Source: JADJQU01 sp035490315
Lineage (GTDB): Bacteria; Planctomycetota; UBA1135; GCA-002686595
Reading direction: 5' to 3'
NCBI GenBank assembly: GCA_035490315.1
Contig: DATHET010000130.1
Span: forward strand, 1 to 36,780
Length of the DNA stretch: 36,780 bases
In this document: one piece after another, positions 8,210-15,777 of the stretch
How positions within the stretch are numbered: position 1 is the stretch's first letter
Layout: the number at the start of each line of letters is the position of its first letter
Made by a program: the position numbers and the translations under genes
Notes under the pieces: generated by a model
Seen by the model: the letters and a program-made list of their open reading frames with translations, nothing else
Told to the model about the DNA's origin: nothing
Databases searched by the model: none

Positions 8210-8909
8210 GCGTCGGCCGCGGCCGAGCCGGCTTGGTCGCCGCCTTCGGATAGCCATCCTGGTTGTGGCGGATGATCTCGCCTTCGACCATGTAGACGAT
8301 GTCCTCGGCGATGTTCGTCGCGTGGTCGCCGATGCGCTCGAGGTGGCGCGAGACGGACATGGTCTGCGAGGCGCGCTCGATCGTCTCGGGATCCTCTTTC
8401 ATCATCGCCTCGAGCCGCGCGAACATCTGCTGGTTGTACTGGTCGACTTTTTCGTCGCGCCGGCAGACCTCGCGCGCGAGCTCCGGGTCGAGGTTGACCA
8501 GCGCGTCGAGGCTGTCGGAAACCATTGAGCGCACGCGCTCGACCATCCGTCCGAAGTCGATCGTGATCTCCAGCGGTTCGTTGCGCGACAGGAAGGCCGC
8601 GCGCTCGGCGATGTTGTGCGCGAGATCGCCCATGCGCTCGAGGTCGTTGTTGACCTTGATGCAGCCGACGATGAAACGCAGGTCGCCGGCGACCGGCTGG
8701 TGCAGGGCCAGGATCTTCAGGCACTTGTCCTCGACCTCGAGCTCCTTGCGATCGATCACGTCGTCGCCGGCGATCACTTCCTCCGCGAGCTCGGGCCGGC
8801 GCTGGATCAAAGCGGCCATGGCCTTGTTCGTCGCCTCCTCGACCATGGAGCCCATGGTCAGGATGTCGCGCTTGAGCTGGTCGAGGTCGTGCTGGAGGTG
8901 CTTGGTCAT
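8202..8909 (-). CDS. phoU: PhoU, phosphate signalling/transport regulator
   Basis: The product has 235 residues, the normal PhoU length, made of two similar three-helix bundles. Each carries the metal-binding signature: CIKVNNDLERMGDLAHNIAER in the first and VSRHLERIGDHATNIAEDIVY in the second (E/DxxxD style). PhoU links the Pst transporter to the PhoR kinase and keeps the Pho regulon off when phosphate is plentiful. The start (MTKHLQHDLDQLKRDIL) is typical of the family, and AGGAGA lies 11 nt before it. It is the last gene of the phosphate locus, separated from the porin gene by an 80-nt hairpin element, so it may be expressed at a different level from the genes upstream. It overlaps crcB tail to tail by 8 bp. 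Confidence 0.95.
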   Translation of the reverse strand: MTKHLQHDLDQLKRDILTMGSMVEEATNKAMAALIQRRPELAEEVIAGDDVIDRKELEVEDKCLKILALHQPVAGDLRFIVGCIKVNNDLERMGDLAHNIAERAAFLSRNEPLEITIDFGRMVERVRSMVSDSLDALVNLDPELAREVCRRDEKVDQYNQQMFARLEAMMKEDPETIERASQTMSVSRHLERIGDHATNIAEDIVYMVEGEIIRHNQDGYPKAATKPARPRPTLS

Positions 8910-8966
8910 CGAGGCTGCGGTCTCCTGGATTTCTACCGGCCTTGCATGAAGTCTCGATAAAGGCCT

Positions 8967-9046
8967 GGTACCCGGTACAACACCACCATCCTGAACACAG
9001 CCTGGGTATGGCGTGTGTTCAGGATGGTGGTGGAATACCGGGTACC
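8967..9046. repeat. Imperfect long hairpin between porin gene and phoU
   Basis: Arms 8967-8999 and 9014-9046 pair over 33 positions with only three mismatches (8978-8980 against 9033-9035), around a 14-nt loop. The outer ends read GGTACC. It lies 3 nt past the porin stop (9050-9052) and 57 nt before phoU. It could terminate or weaken transcription into phoU, or protect the porin mRNA 3' end. No U-tract follows. The right arm (9024-9046) recurs with two changes at 28474-28496, so this is also a dispersed repeat. Confidence 0.7.
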
Positions 9047-9049
9047 TGC

Positions 9050-10360
9050 TCAGACGTCGATCTGCAGTCGCATGGCGAGCACGTCGGCGCCCGACGTGCC
9101 GTCCTGATTGTCGTCGGGCTGGATGCGGATGTAGTTCAGCATGATCTTGGTGTAGTCGTTGAGGTAGCAGTTGAGGCCGGCCGTGTAGCTGTCGACTCGC
9201 CCGCCGTCGCCGCCGCCGGCGCTGCTGTGGCCGGACCCGCTGTTGAGGTCCAGGCTCGAGACGCGAACCGCGGCTTCCCAGGCGCCGCAGCCGCCGTCCT
9301 TGCCCATCGGGCGCGCGACTTTCACGCGGCCGAAGGTGCCGTTCGTCGGGTTGTACGCGCGCGATTCGCCGGTCAGGAAATACGAGGCGAAGAGGTAGTA
9401 GCCGTCGAGATCGCACCAGGTGTCGTCGACGCGATCCACCGCGGTCCGCATGTATTCAGCCTGAATCGACAGCGGTCCGTTGACCCACGCGGCTTCGAGT
9501 CCGGCGGTGTTCGCCGTGTCCGCGGTGACGCTGAACTGCGCCAGGTTGTTGACCAGCGAGACAGTGGTCTCGCCCGTGTAGGTGATGGCGTAGGCGTTGT
9601 CGTGCACCGCGAACGATCTTCCGCTGACACCCAGGTGCAGCAGGTGGGTGGCGTCGCGCATCATGGGTGTGCCCGTGAAGCGTGCGGTCAAGGCGTATTC
9701 GCCATCGCCCGTGTCGACTCCGGTGTCGCTTCCGTCTTCACGGAAAATGCCCGCGGCCCAGTTCGCTCGCTTCGACGGGCAGGTATTGGAGACCATGACG
9801 CCGATGTTGCGCGCCGGAGTCAGCCGGTCGGAGGCTCCGCGCTCCATGAAGGTGTTCCACGATAGGCTGGTGACTTCCTCGAGCCCCATCGGCTCCTTGA
9901 ACTGGCCGACGCGCAGGCTGCCCAGGCAGAACTTGGGGAACTGGATGTACAGGTCCTTCAGCTTGTTGTTGGTGCCGCCGGCGAAATCGTATTGCCACTT
10001 GTACTCGACGTTCTGATTGACGCTGCCTTCGGCGAACACGCGCGCCAGCCGGAACCTGGCCCCGTCTTCCTCGCGGCCGAACGCGTCCTCGTAATCGTGG
10101 TTCGTGTGGACGGAGCCGGCGTCGAACGCGATCTTCGTTCCGAGCTTGAAGGTGAAATTCTTGTCCAGCGTCTCGAAGCGCAGACCCTCCTTGAAGTAGG
10201 TCTTGATCACCGTCATGTCGGTGCCTTCCTGGGCAGCCGCCGGCGTTTCATCGACGCGCAGCGTGAGCGCGGTGTCTTCGCCGCCGAGCGGAAGGGCCGA
10301 AGCCGTCGCGGCCAGGCTGGAAATGAAGAGGAGGGGAATCGGTCGCATCCAAATCTGCAT
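9050..10360 (-). CDS. OprP/OprO-like phosphate-selective porin
   Basis: The product has 436 residues with an N-terminal export signal (MRPIPLLFISSLAATASA) and beta-barrel sequence throughout. It matches the phosphate-selective porin O/P family: the start region FKEGLRFETLDKNFTFKLGT, FRLARVFAEGSVNQNVEYKW, LRVGQFKEPMGLEEVTS, and FMERGASDRLTPARNIGVMV in its middle. The C-terminal strand (DVLAMRLQIDV) is barrel-like, though it ends in Val, not Phe. OprP-type porins pass phosphate or polyphosphate across the outer membrane and are made under phosphate starvation. Its place inside the pst-pho run supports a phosphate role. GAGG lies 9 nt before the ATG at 10360; a second in-frame ATG is at 10348. 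The substrate is inferred from context. Confidence 0.88.
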   Translation of the reverse strand: MQIWMRPIPLLFISSLAATASALPLGGEDTALTLRVDETPAAAQEGTDMTVIKTYFKEGLRFETLDKNFTFKLGTKIAFDAGSVHTNHDYEDAFGREEDGARFRLARVFAEGSVNQNVEYKWQYDFAGGTNNKLKDLYIQFPKFCLGSLRVGQFKEPMGLEEVTSLSWNTFMERGASDRLTPARNIGVMVSNTCPSKRANWAAGIFREDGSDTGVDTGDGEYALTARFTGTPMMRDATHLLHLGVSGRSFAVHDNAYAITYTGETTVSLVNNLAQFSVTADTANTAGLEAAWVNGPLSIQAEYMRTAVDRVDDTWCDLDGYYLFASYFLTGESRAYNPTNGTFGRVKVARPMGKDGGCGAWEAAVRVSSLDLNSGSGHSSAGGGDGGRVDSYTAGLNCYLNDYTKIMLNYIRIQPDDNQDGTSGADVLAMRLQIDV

Positions 10361-10434
10361 ACGTGGGAACCTCGTGAAACCGGATGGGGGATGGATCGGG
10401 GAGAAACGGTCGCGAACGACGGAGAGATCCAACC

Positions 10435-12267
10435 TTAGTCGCTGCCCTGTTTCAAGGCCGCAGCCGCCGGGGGCAGTTCTCCGTTCACTTCGAAGCGCGG
10501 CAGCACGATCCGAAAAGTGCTGCCGCGGCCGAGCTTGCTCTCCACGGCGACTCTGCCGCCGAGGGAGTGGGCGAGGTGCTTGACGATCGACAGGCCGAGG
10601 CCCGTTCCGCCGAGCTCGCGCGAGCGGGCCTTGTCGACGCGGTAGAAGCGCTCGAAGATGCGCTCCAGGTCGCGCGGCCCGATGCCGATTCCGGTGTCGG
10701 AAACCTCCAGGACGGCCTCGTTGTCGCGAGCCTGAGCGCTGACCTCGATCCGGCCCCTGGCCGGAGTGTATTTCAAGGCGTTGTCGAGCAGGTTGTCGAC
10801 GATCTGGCGCAGGGATTCCTCGTCGCCGAGCACGACCAGGGGCTCGGGCGGAGCGCGCAATTCGAGGGTCAGTCCCTTCGCCTCGCACAGCGGCGCGAAG
10901 CGCGTTTCGCAGTCGCGCAGGGTGGCGCGCAGATCGAGCGGCTTGCGCTCGAGGGTCATCGCCTGGGACTCGACGCGCGCGATGGTCAAGAGATCGCTGA
11001 CCAGGCTGGACAGGCGAGCGGATTGATCGCGGATCTTCTCGTGGAAGCGCTCGCGAGTCGCGCCCTCCATGGACTTGTCCTCGATCAGCGTCTCGACCAG
11101 GCCGCGGATCGCGGTCAAGGGGGTCTTCAATTCGTGGCTGACGTTGGCGACGAAGTCACGCCGCAGGCTCTCCAGACGGCGCAGGTCCGTGACGTCGTTG
11201 AGCACGACCACGGCTCCGGACAAGGCGCCGGCGCCATCGACCAGCGGCGAAGCGCGAAGCTCGATGCGCGCCTCGCCATTCGACACCGCGAGGTGCACCT
11301 CGGCGTCGGCCGCGCCGGCGCGGCGGCGAGCCTGCTCCAGGATCTCGCTGACCTCGACGATGCGCGTCACTTCCCAGATGCGCTTGCCGAGGCTGTCGTG
11401 CGGCGAGGCGCGCAGCAAACGGCCGGCGACCTCGTTCATGTGCACGACCCGGTCGTCGCGGTCGACGGCCACCACGCCCTCGACCATGGAGCCCAGGATC
11501 GCGAGCAATTTATTGCGGTCGGAAACGATCGTTTCCATGCGCTCGCGCAGCTCGTCGGACATGCGATTGAGCGTGGCGCCCAGCATCCCCAGCTCGTCGG
11601 AGCTCGAGATCACGACGTTGCGCGAGTAGTCGCCGCGCGCGATCGCCGCGGCCAGGTTCATCATCGAATCGACCGGAACGGTGACGCGCCGCGCGATCAC
11701 CCAGGCGACGATCAGGCCCGCGATCGCTCCCGCGGCCGCTCCGGCGAGCACCAGGCCGCGCACGCGAGCCAGGCGCTGCTCGAGCGCGGTGCGGGCCATC
11801 GAAGCGCGCACGAAGCCCTGCAGCTTGCCGTCCGGCGTGCGCACCAATTTCGCGCGGTAGACGAAGGTCGTGCGCAACGTGGAGGAGAAGCGCACGGCCT
11901 CGCCTTCCTTGTCGGTGTTCAGTGCCTGCTGGATCTCGGGCCGCAGGAGATGGTTGTCCATGCGATCAGGCTGCTCTTCGGAGTCGGCGACCACCTCGCC
12001 CTCGGCGTCGATCACCGTCAAGCGCGCTCCCGCCTCGCGGCCCAGACTGGGCAGACGCGTGCGCAGAGCTGCGAATTCGCGCGCCTGGAGCACGGGCTTC
12101 GCGATCTCGTGCAGCATGGCGAGCTTGGTCGAGAGCGCGGCTTCGATCTGCAGCTTTTCGTCGTGCTCCACGCTGCGCTCGACCAGCACCAGCGTGGTCA
12201 CGGCCGTGACGAGCACGAGCGCCACGAAGGCTGCGTAGAGCTTCCAGAAAAAGCGAGAGCTCAGCAT
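10435..12267 (-). CDS. phoR: PhoR-type phosphate sensor histidine kinase
   Basis: The product has 610 residues, longer than the roughly 430 of E. coli PhoR because it has a periplasmic sensor region (about 31-170) between two membrane helices (8-30 and 172-194). HAMP follows (about 195-250), then PAS (about 260-365), HisKA with FVANVSHELKTPLTAIRG (phosphorylated His378), and a HATPase domain with N box NLLDNALKYTP, G1 box DTGIGIGP, F box FERFYRVDK and G2 box GGTGLGLSIVKH. In the family it phosphorylates PhoB when phosphate is low, with PhoU and the Pst transporter giving the signal. It lies 40 nt behind phoB and 74 nt before the porin gene. The periplasmic part could sense something directly, which E. 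coli PhoR cannot do; this is inference. Confidence 0.93.
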   Translation of the reverse strand: MLSSRFFWKLYAAFVALVLVTAVTTLVLVERSVEHDEKLQIEAALSTKLAMLHEIAKPVLQAREFAALRTRLPSLGREAGARLTVIDAEGEVVADSEEQPDRMDNHLLRPEIQQALNTDKEGEAVRFSSTLRTTFVYRAKLVRTPDGKLQGFVRASMARTALEQRLARVRGLVLAGAAAGAIAGLIVAWVIARRVTVPVDSMMNLAAAIARGDYSRNVVISSSDELGMLGATLNRMSDELRERMETIVSDRNKLLAILGSMVEGVVAVDRDDRVVHMNEVAGRLLRASPHDSLGKRIWEVTRIVEVSEILEQARRRAGAADAEVHLAVSNGEARIELRASPLVDGAGALSGAVVVLNDVTDLRRLESLRRDFVANVSHELKTPLTAIRGLVETLIEDKSMEGATRERFHEKIRDQSARLSSLVSDLLTIARVESQAMTLERKPLDLRATLRDCETRFAPLCEAKGLTLELRAPPEPLVVLGDEESLRQIVDNLLDNALKYTPARGRIEVSAQARDNEAVLEVSDTGIGIGPRDLERIFERFYRVDKARSRELGGTGLGLSIVKHLAHSLGGRVAVESKLGRGSTFRIVLPRFEVNGELPPAAAALKQGSD

Positions 12268-12307
12268 ATTTCAGCCGCCGCGTGGGAGACCGCGGCACCA
12301 CGCCGGG

Positions 12308-13021
12308 TCACGGCGTGTCGTGGAAACGATAACCAACTCCGCGGATGGTTTCGACCATATCGCGATAAGGTCCCAGCTTCCGGCGGATCGCTCCGATGTG
12401 CACGTCGATGTTGCGGTCGATCACCACGGCGTGGTCGCCGATCACGCGTGAAAGCAGCTGATCGCGGGCGAAGACCCGGCCCGGATGGGAGGCCAGGAAG
12501 TGCAGGAGCCGCAGCTCCGTCGCGGTGAAGGTCAGGGCCTCGCCGTCGACCAGGACCTGGTGCTTGGCGGTGTCGATCACCAGGCCGCCCATCACGATCC
12601 GCTCGTTGCCGGCGCGCTCCTCGCGCAGCGGACCGCGCCGCAACACGGCCTTGACCCGCGCCACCAGCTCCTTGGGGCTGAAGGGCTTGGCCACGTAGTC
12701 GTCAGCGCCCAGCTGCAGGCCGGTCACCACGTCGCTCTCCTCGCCCTTGGCGGTCACCATGATGATCGGGATGCCCGAGGTGATCGGATCCGATTGCATC
12801 CGGCGGCAGACCTCGAGCCCGTCGAGGCCCGGCAGCATCAGGTCGAGGATCACCAGATCGGGCGCCTCGCGCTTCGCGCGCGCGAGCCCCTCCGCGCCGT
12901 CGCGGCTGGTCGTGACCCGATAGCCCTCGCGGCTCAGGTTGTACTGGGTCACTTCCAGGATGTCGGCCTCGTCTTCGATGACGAGGATTTTTTCGCGTGT
13001 GCTCATCGTTTGTTGAATCAT
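12308..13021 (-). CDS. phoB: PhoB-type response regulator
   Basis: The product has 237 residues in the standard OmpR/PhoB layout. The receiver domain (about 10-125) has the acidic pair in VIEDEAD, phospho-acceptor Asp60 in LVILDLMLPG, MVTAKGEE (switch Thr) and Lys in VAKPFSP. The winged-helix DNA-binding domain (about 145-235) has LTFTATELRLLHFLASHPG, the recognition-helix region VIDRNIDVHIGAIRRKLG and ETIRGVGYRF. It is expected to switch on the Pho regulon, including this locus, after phosphorylation by the PhoR next door. The first ATG (13021) is preferred over the ATG five codons later because AAGGG sits 6 nt before it and overlaps the pstB stop. The pstB gene ends 9 nt upstream, so they share a transcript. 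Confidence 0.95.
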   Translation of the reverse strand: MIQQTMSTREKILVIEDEADILEVTQYNLSREGYRVTTSRDGAEGLARAKREAPDLVILDLMLPGLDGLEVCRRMQSDPITSGIPIIMVTAKGEESDVVTGLQLGADDYVAKPFSPKELVARVKAVLRRGPLREERAGNERIVMGGLVIDTAKHQVLVDGEALTFTATELRLLHFLASHPGRVFARDQLLSRVIGDHAVVIDRNIDVHIGAIRRKLGPYRDMVETIRGVGYRFHDTP

Positions 13022-13027
13022 CGTTAG

Positions 13028-13032
13028 CCCTT
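13028..13032 (-). promoter_or_regulatory. Ribosome-binding site of phoB inside the pstB stop
   Basis: The minus strand reads TAAGGGCTAACGATG: the last two bases of the pstB stop codon TAA are the first two of AAGGG, 6 nt before the phoB ATG at 13021. This supports the upstream phoB start and coupled translation of pstB and phoB. Confidence 0.65.
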
Positions 13033-14011
13033 ATCCGAATCGTCCGGTTACGTAATCTTCGGTCTCTTTGAGATGAGGTTGCAGGAAAATGTCGTCGGTG
13101 GGGCCGTACTCGACCAGCCTTCCGAGGTACATGAACGCCGTGTAGTCGCTGGTGCGCGAAGCCTGCTGCATGTTGTGCGTCACCATCAGGATCGAGTAGG
13201 AGCCCTTGAGCTCCTCGATCAGATCCTCGATCCGGCCGGTCGCGATCGGATCGAGCGCGGAGCAGGGCTCGTCGAGCAGGAGCACCTCGGGCTCCGCCGC
13301 GATCGCGCGCGCGATGCACAATCGTTGTTGTTGCCCGCCCGAGAGGCGCAGCGCCGAATCCGCGAGCCGGTCCTTCACTTCTTCCCACAAGCCGGCGCTG
13401 CGCAGGCTCTGCTCGCAGACTTCCTGGAGCAGGCGCCTGTCGCGCACGCCGTCGATGCGCAGCGAGTACACCACGTTCTCGAAGGTGCTCATCGGGAAGG
13501 GGTTGGGCTTCTGGAAGACCATTCCGATCCGCTTGCGCAGCTCGATCACGTCGACGCCGGGGGCGTAGATCGAGTCGCCGTTCAAGCGCATGTTCCCGTC
13601 GATGCGCACGCTCTCGATCAGGTCGTTCATGCGGTTGACCGAGCGCAACAGCGTCGATTTTCCGCAACCCGAAGGCCCGATCAAGGCCGTGACTTTTCCG
13701 CGCGGGATGGTCATCGACACGTCCCACAGAGCGCGCGCCTTGCCGTAGTGCAGATTGAAGGTGTCGATCTCGAGCACCAGCTCTTCCGAGGACAGGGCGC
13801 CGTGGATCTCCGCGCCGAAGGGCTCGCCGCGCGAGACGGATTCGAAGACCTTTCCGGGCCGGGTGGCCGAGCGCGGCTCGCGGGGCGGCTGGGGCGCGGA
13901 CGAAGTCACGGGAGTCGGTGAAGTCGACGGAGTCGACGCGGGTCGCGCGGGTTCCGCGGCGGAAAGCGTGCGCTCGTCGTCCATGTCGGGCGAGCTGGTC
14001 TCGTGGATCAT
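13031..14011 (-). CDS. pstB: Phosphate ABC transporter ATPase PstB
   Basis: The product has 326 residues; the last 250 or so are a typical PstB. Seen are Walker A GPSGCGKST (about 113-121), the Q loop in RIGMVFQKPNPFPMS (the PNPFPMS stretch is a PstB hallmark), signature LRLSGGQQQRLCIARA, Walker B VLLLDEPCSALDP and switch His in MVTHNMQQA. The C-terminus FMYLGRLVEYGPTDDIFLQP is also typical. It powers phosphate import through PstC and PstA. The N-terminal 75 residues are extra, low in complexity and rich in Pro, Ser, Thr and Ala (STPSTSPTPVTSSAPQPP), with no known role; an internal start could remove part of it, but the ATGA overlap with pstA (14008-14011) favours the long form. Confidence 0.95.
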   Translation of the reverse strand: MIHETSSPDMDDERTLSAAEPARPASTPSTSPTPVTSSAPQPPREPRSATRPGKVFESVSRGEPFGAEIHGALSSEELVLEIDTFNLHYGKARALWDVSMTIPRGKVTALIGPSGCGKSTLLRSVNRMNDLIESVRIDGNMRLNGDSIYAPGVDVIELRKRIGMVFQKPNPFPMSTFENVVYSLRIDGVRDRRLLQEVCEQSLRSAGLWEEVKDRLADSALRLSGGQQQRLCIARAIAAEPEVLLLDEPCSALDPIATGRIEDLIEELKGSYSILMVTHNMQQASRTSDYTAFMYLGRLVEYGPTDDIFLQPHLKETEDYVTGRFG

Positions 14012-15777
14012 ACGTGCACTCCCGAAAAGCGCCGCCGCAAGCGCGCGCGGATCCAGATCGCCAGCAGGTTCAAGGTGACGACGATCGCGATCAAGAGCAG
14101 CGTCGTCGTGTAGACCATCGGTTTTGCGGCTTCGCTGTTCTGGGACTGGAAGCCGAGATCGAAAATGTGGAACCCCAGGTGCATGAAGCTGCGCTCGGGA
14201 TGCACGAAGGGAGCCGTGCCATCGATCGGCAGCTCGGGCGCGAGCTTGACCGCGCCGACGAGCATCAACGGAGCGACTTCACCGGCCCCGCGCGCCAGGG
14301 CGAGGATCGCGCCGGTCATGATGCCCGGCATGGCGCGCGGCAGGACGATGCGTCGGATCGTCTGCCACTTGGTCGCGCCGCAGGCGTAGGAGCCCTCGCG
14401 CATCGAGCTCGGCACCGCGGACAGGGCTTCCTCGGTCGGAACGATCACCACCGGCAGCGTCAGCAGCGCGAGGGTCAGCGCGGCCCAGAGCAGACCGCCC
14501 TTGCCATAGGTCGGATTGGGCAGGTTCGCGGAGAAGAAGCTGGCGTCGAGGTGTGCGCCGACGATGTAGCAGAAGAACCCGAGGCCGAAGACCCCGAAGA
14601 CGATGCTCGGCACGCCGGCGAGGTTGTTGATCGCGATGCGCACGAAGCTGACCAGCAGGCCGGGCCTGGCGTATTCGCGCAGGTACAGCGCAGCGAACAC
14701 GCCGAAGGGCACGACGACGATGGTCATGATCAGGGTCATCGCGACCGTTCCGAAGATCGCGGGGAAGACGCCGCCTTCGCTGTTGGCCTCGCGCGGCTCG
14801 CCCAGCAGGAATTCGCTCCAGCGCGAGAAATAGACGCCGCACTTTCCCATCCATCCGAGCTGGTTGGCGGGGAAGGCGCGCACGATCTCGTCCAGGCCCA
14901 GCTGCTTGTCGACGCCGTCCGCCGTGGTTAGCACGAGAGCGGTGCGCGCGTTTTCCTGCTCGAGAGCTTCGATCTGCTTGCGCACCAGCGCGAAGTCCGC
15001 GTCCGCCTGGCTGGCGATGGCATCGTGGCTCTCTCTTGCCGCGAGCGCGCCGGGCGAGTTCGGACCTTCGGTCAACTCGACCTCGCGCAGCTTCAAGCGC
15101 GCCGCCTCGGTGCGGGCGTTGATCCTGCCGATGTCCTCGGTCTTGAGCCGCTCGCGTTCTTCCCAGCGACCGCGCGCGGCGTCGTGATTGGCCTCGAACA
15201 TGCGCCAGACTTCCGCCGCCTCGCTCGCGACCGACTTGCCGTCGAGCAGGAATGCGCTGGGGCTGCCGTAGAAGCGTCCCCAGCTCTGGCGCTCGACGAC
15301 CAGCATCCACTCAGGCCGCGACTCGCGGTCCGTCTCGATGTCCGAGACCCAGGTGAAATGCTCGCCCGTGAGATCGAAGTTCCCCGAACGGATCATCTCC
15401 CGCGATGCCTTGCCGCCCTGGGCCTCCACCCTGGCGCGCGCCGTCGCTCGCGCCGACTCGGGCAACGCCTCGAAGCCGCGCTCATCGGGGCGGTAGGACT
15501 CGATCACGGCAATCTCGCCCGCGACCGTCCGGCCGTCGAGCAGGTGTTTCACGACCACCGCATCCGGCCAGAACGTGCCCATGCCCTGCACGAGCACGAG
15601 TCCGAGGAGGCCGACGACCATGCACAGCGCCAGGGCCAGCGCGCCGCCGGTCAGCCAGACCATCGGCTCGCCGTTGGCGAACAGCGAAGTCGTGCGCTTC
15701 TCCCTGCGCCGCTCGCGATGGACTCGCGGGCCGCCTCCCCTCGCAGGCCTGGACGTGTGGGCGATGGCGGGACTCAT
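14008..15777 (-). CDS. pstA: Large phosphate ABC transporter permease PstA
   Basis: The product has 589 residues, about twice the classical PstA. A basic N-terminus and first membrane helix (about 39-67, LTGGALALALCMVVGLLGLVLV) are followed by about 265 extra residues, which include a charged, helix-rich stretch likely to be a coiled coil (EERERLKTEDIGRINARTEA). The permease core (about 334-589) has the binding-protein-dependent transport motif EGSYACGATKWQTIRRIVLP (EAA loop), plus INNLAGVPSIVFGVFGLGFF and LARGAGEVAPLMLVGA, all PstA-like. It pairs with PstC to form the inner-membrane channel for phosphate. The start is set by the ATGA overlap with pstC (15774-15777). Enlarged PstA/PstC pairs are known in some marine proteobacteria; the extra region here probably lies on the periplasmic side. 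Confidence 0.9.
   Translation of the reverse strand: MSPAIAHTSRPARGGGPRVHRERRREKRTTSLFANGEPMVWLTGGALALALCMVVGLLGLVLVQGMGTFWPDAVVVKHLLDGRTVAGEIAVIESYRPDERGFEALPESARATARARVEAQGGKASREMIRSGNFDLTGEHFTWVSDIETDRESRPEWMLVVERQSWGRFYGSPSAFLLDGKSVASEAAEVWRMFEANHDAARGRWEERERLKTEDIGRINARTEAARLKLREVELTEGPNSPGALAARESHDAIASQADADFALVRKQIEALEQENARTALVLTTADGVDKQLGLDEIVRAFPANQLGWMGKCGVYFSRWSEFLLGEPREANSEGGVFPAIFGTVAMTLIMTIVVVPFGVFAALYLREYARPGLLVSFVRIAINNLAGVPSIVFGVFGLGFFCYIVGAHLDASFFSANLPNPTYGKGGLLWAALTLALLTLPVVIVPTEEALSAVPSSMREGSYACGATKWQTIRRIVLPRAMPGIMTGAILALARGAGEVAPLMLVGAVKLAPELPIDGTAPFVHPERSFMHLGFHIFDLGFQSQNSEAAKPMVYTTTLLLIAIVVTLNLLAIWIRARLRRRFSGVHV

Noticed and set aside
10384..12528. 714-residue open frame opposite phoR
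   Set aside because: Same antisense effect of GC-rich codon use; phoR motifs are complete on the minus strand.
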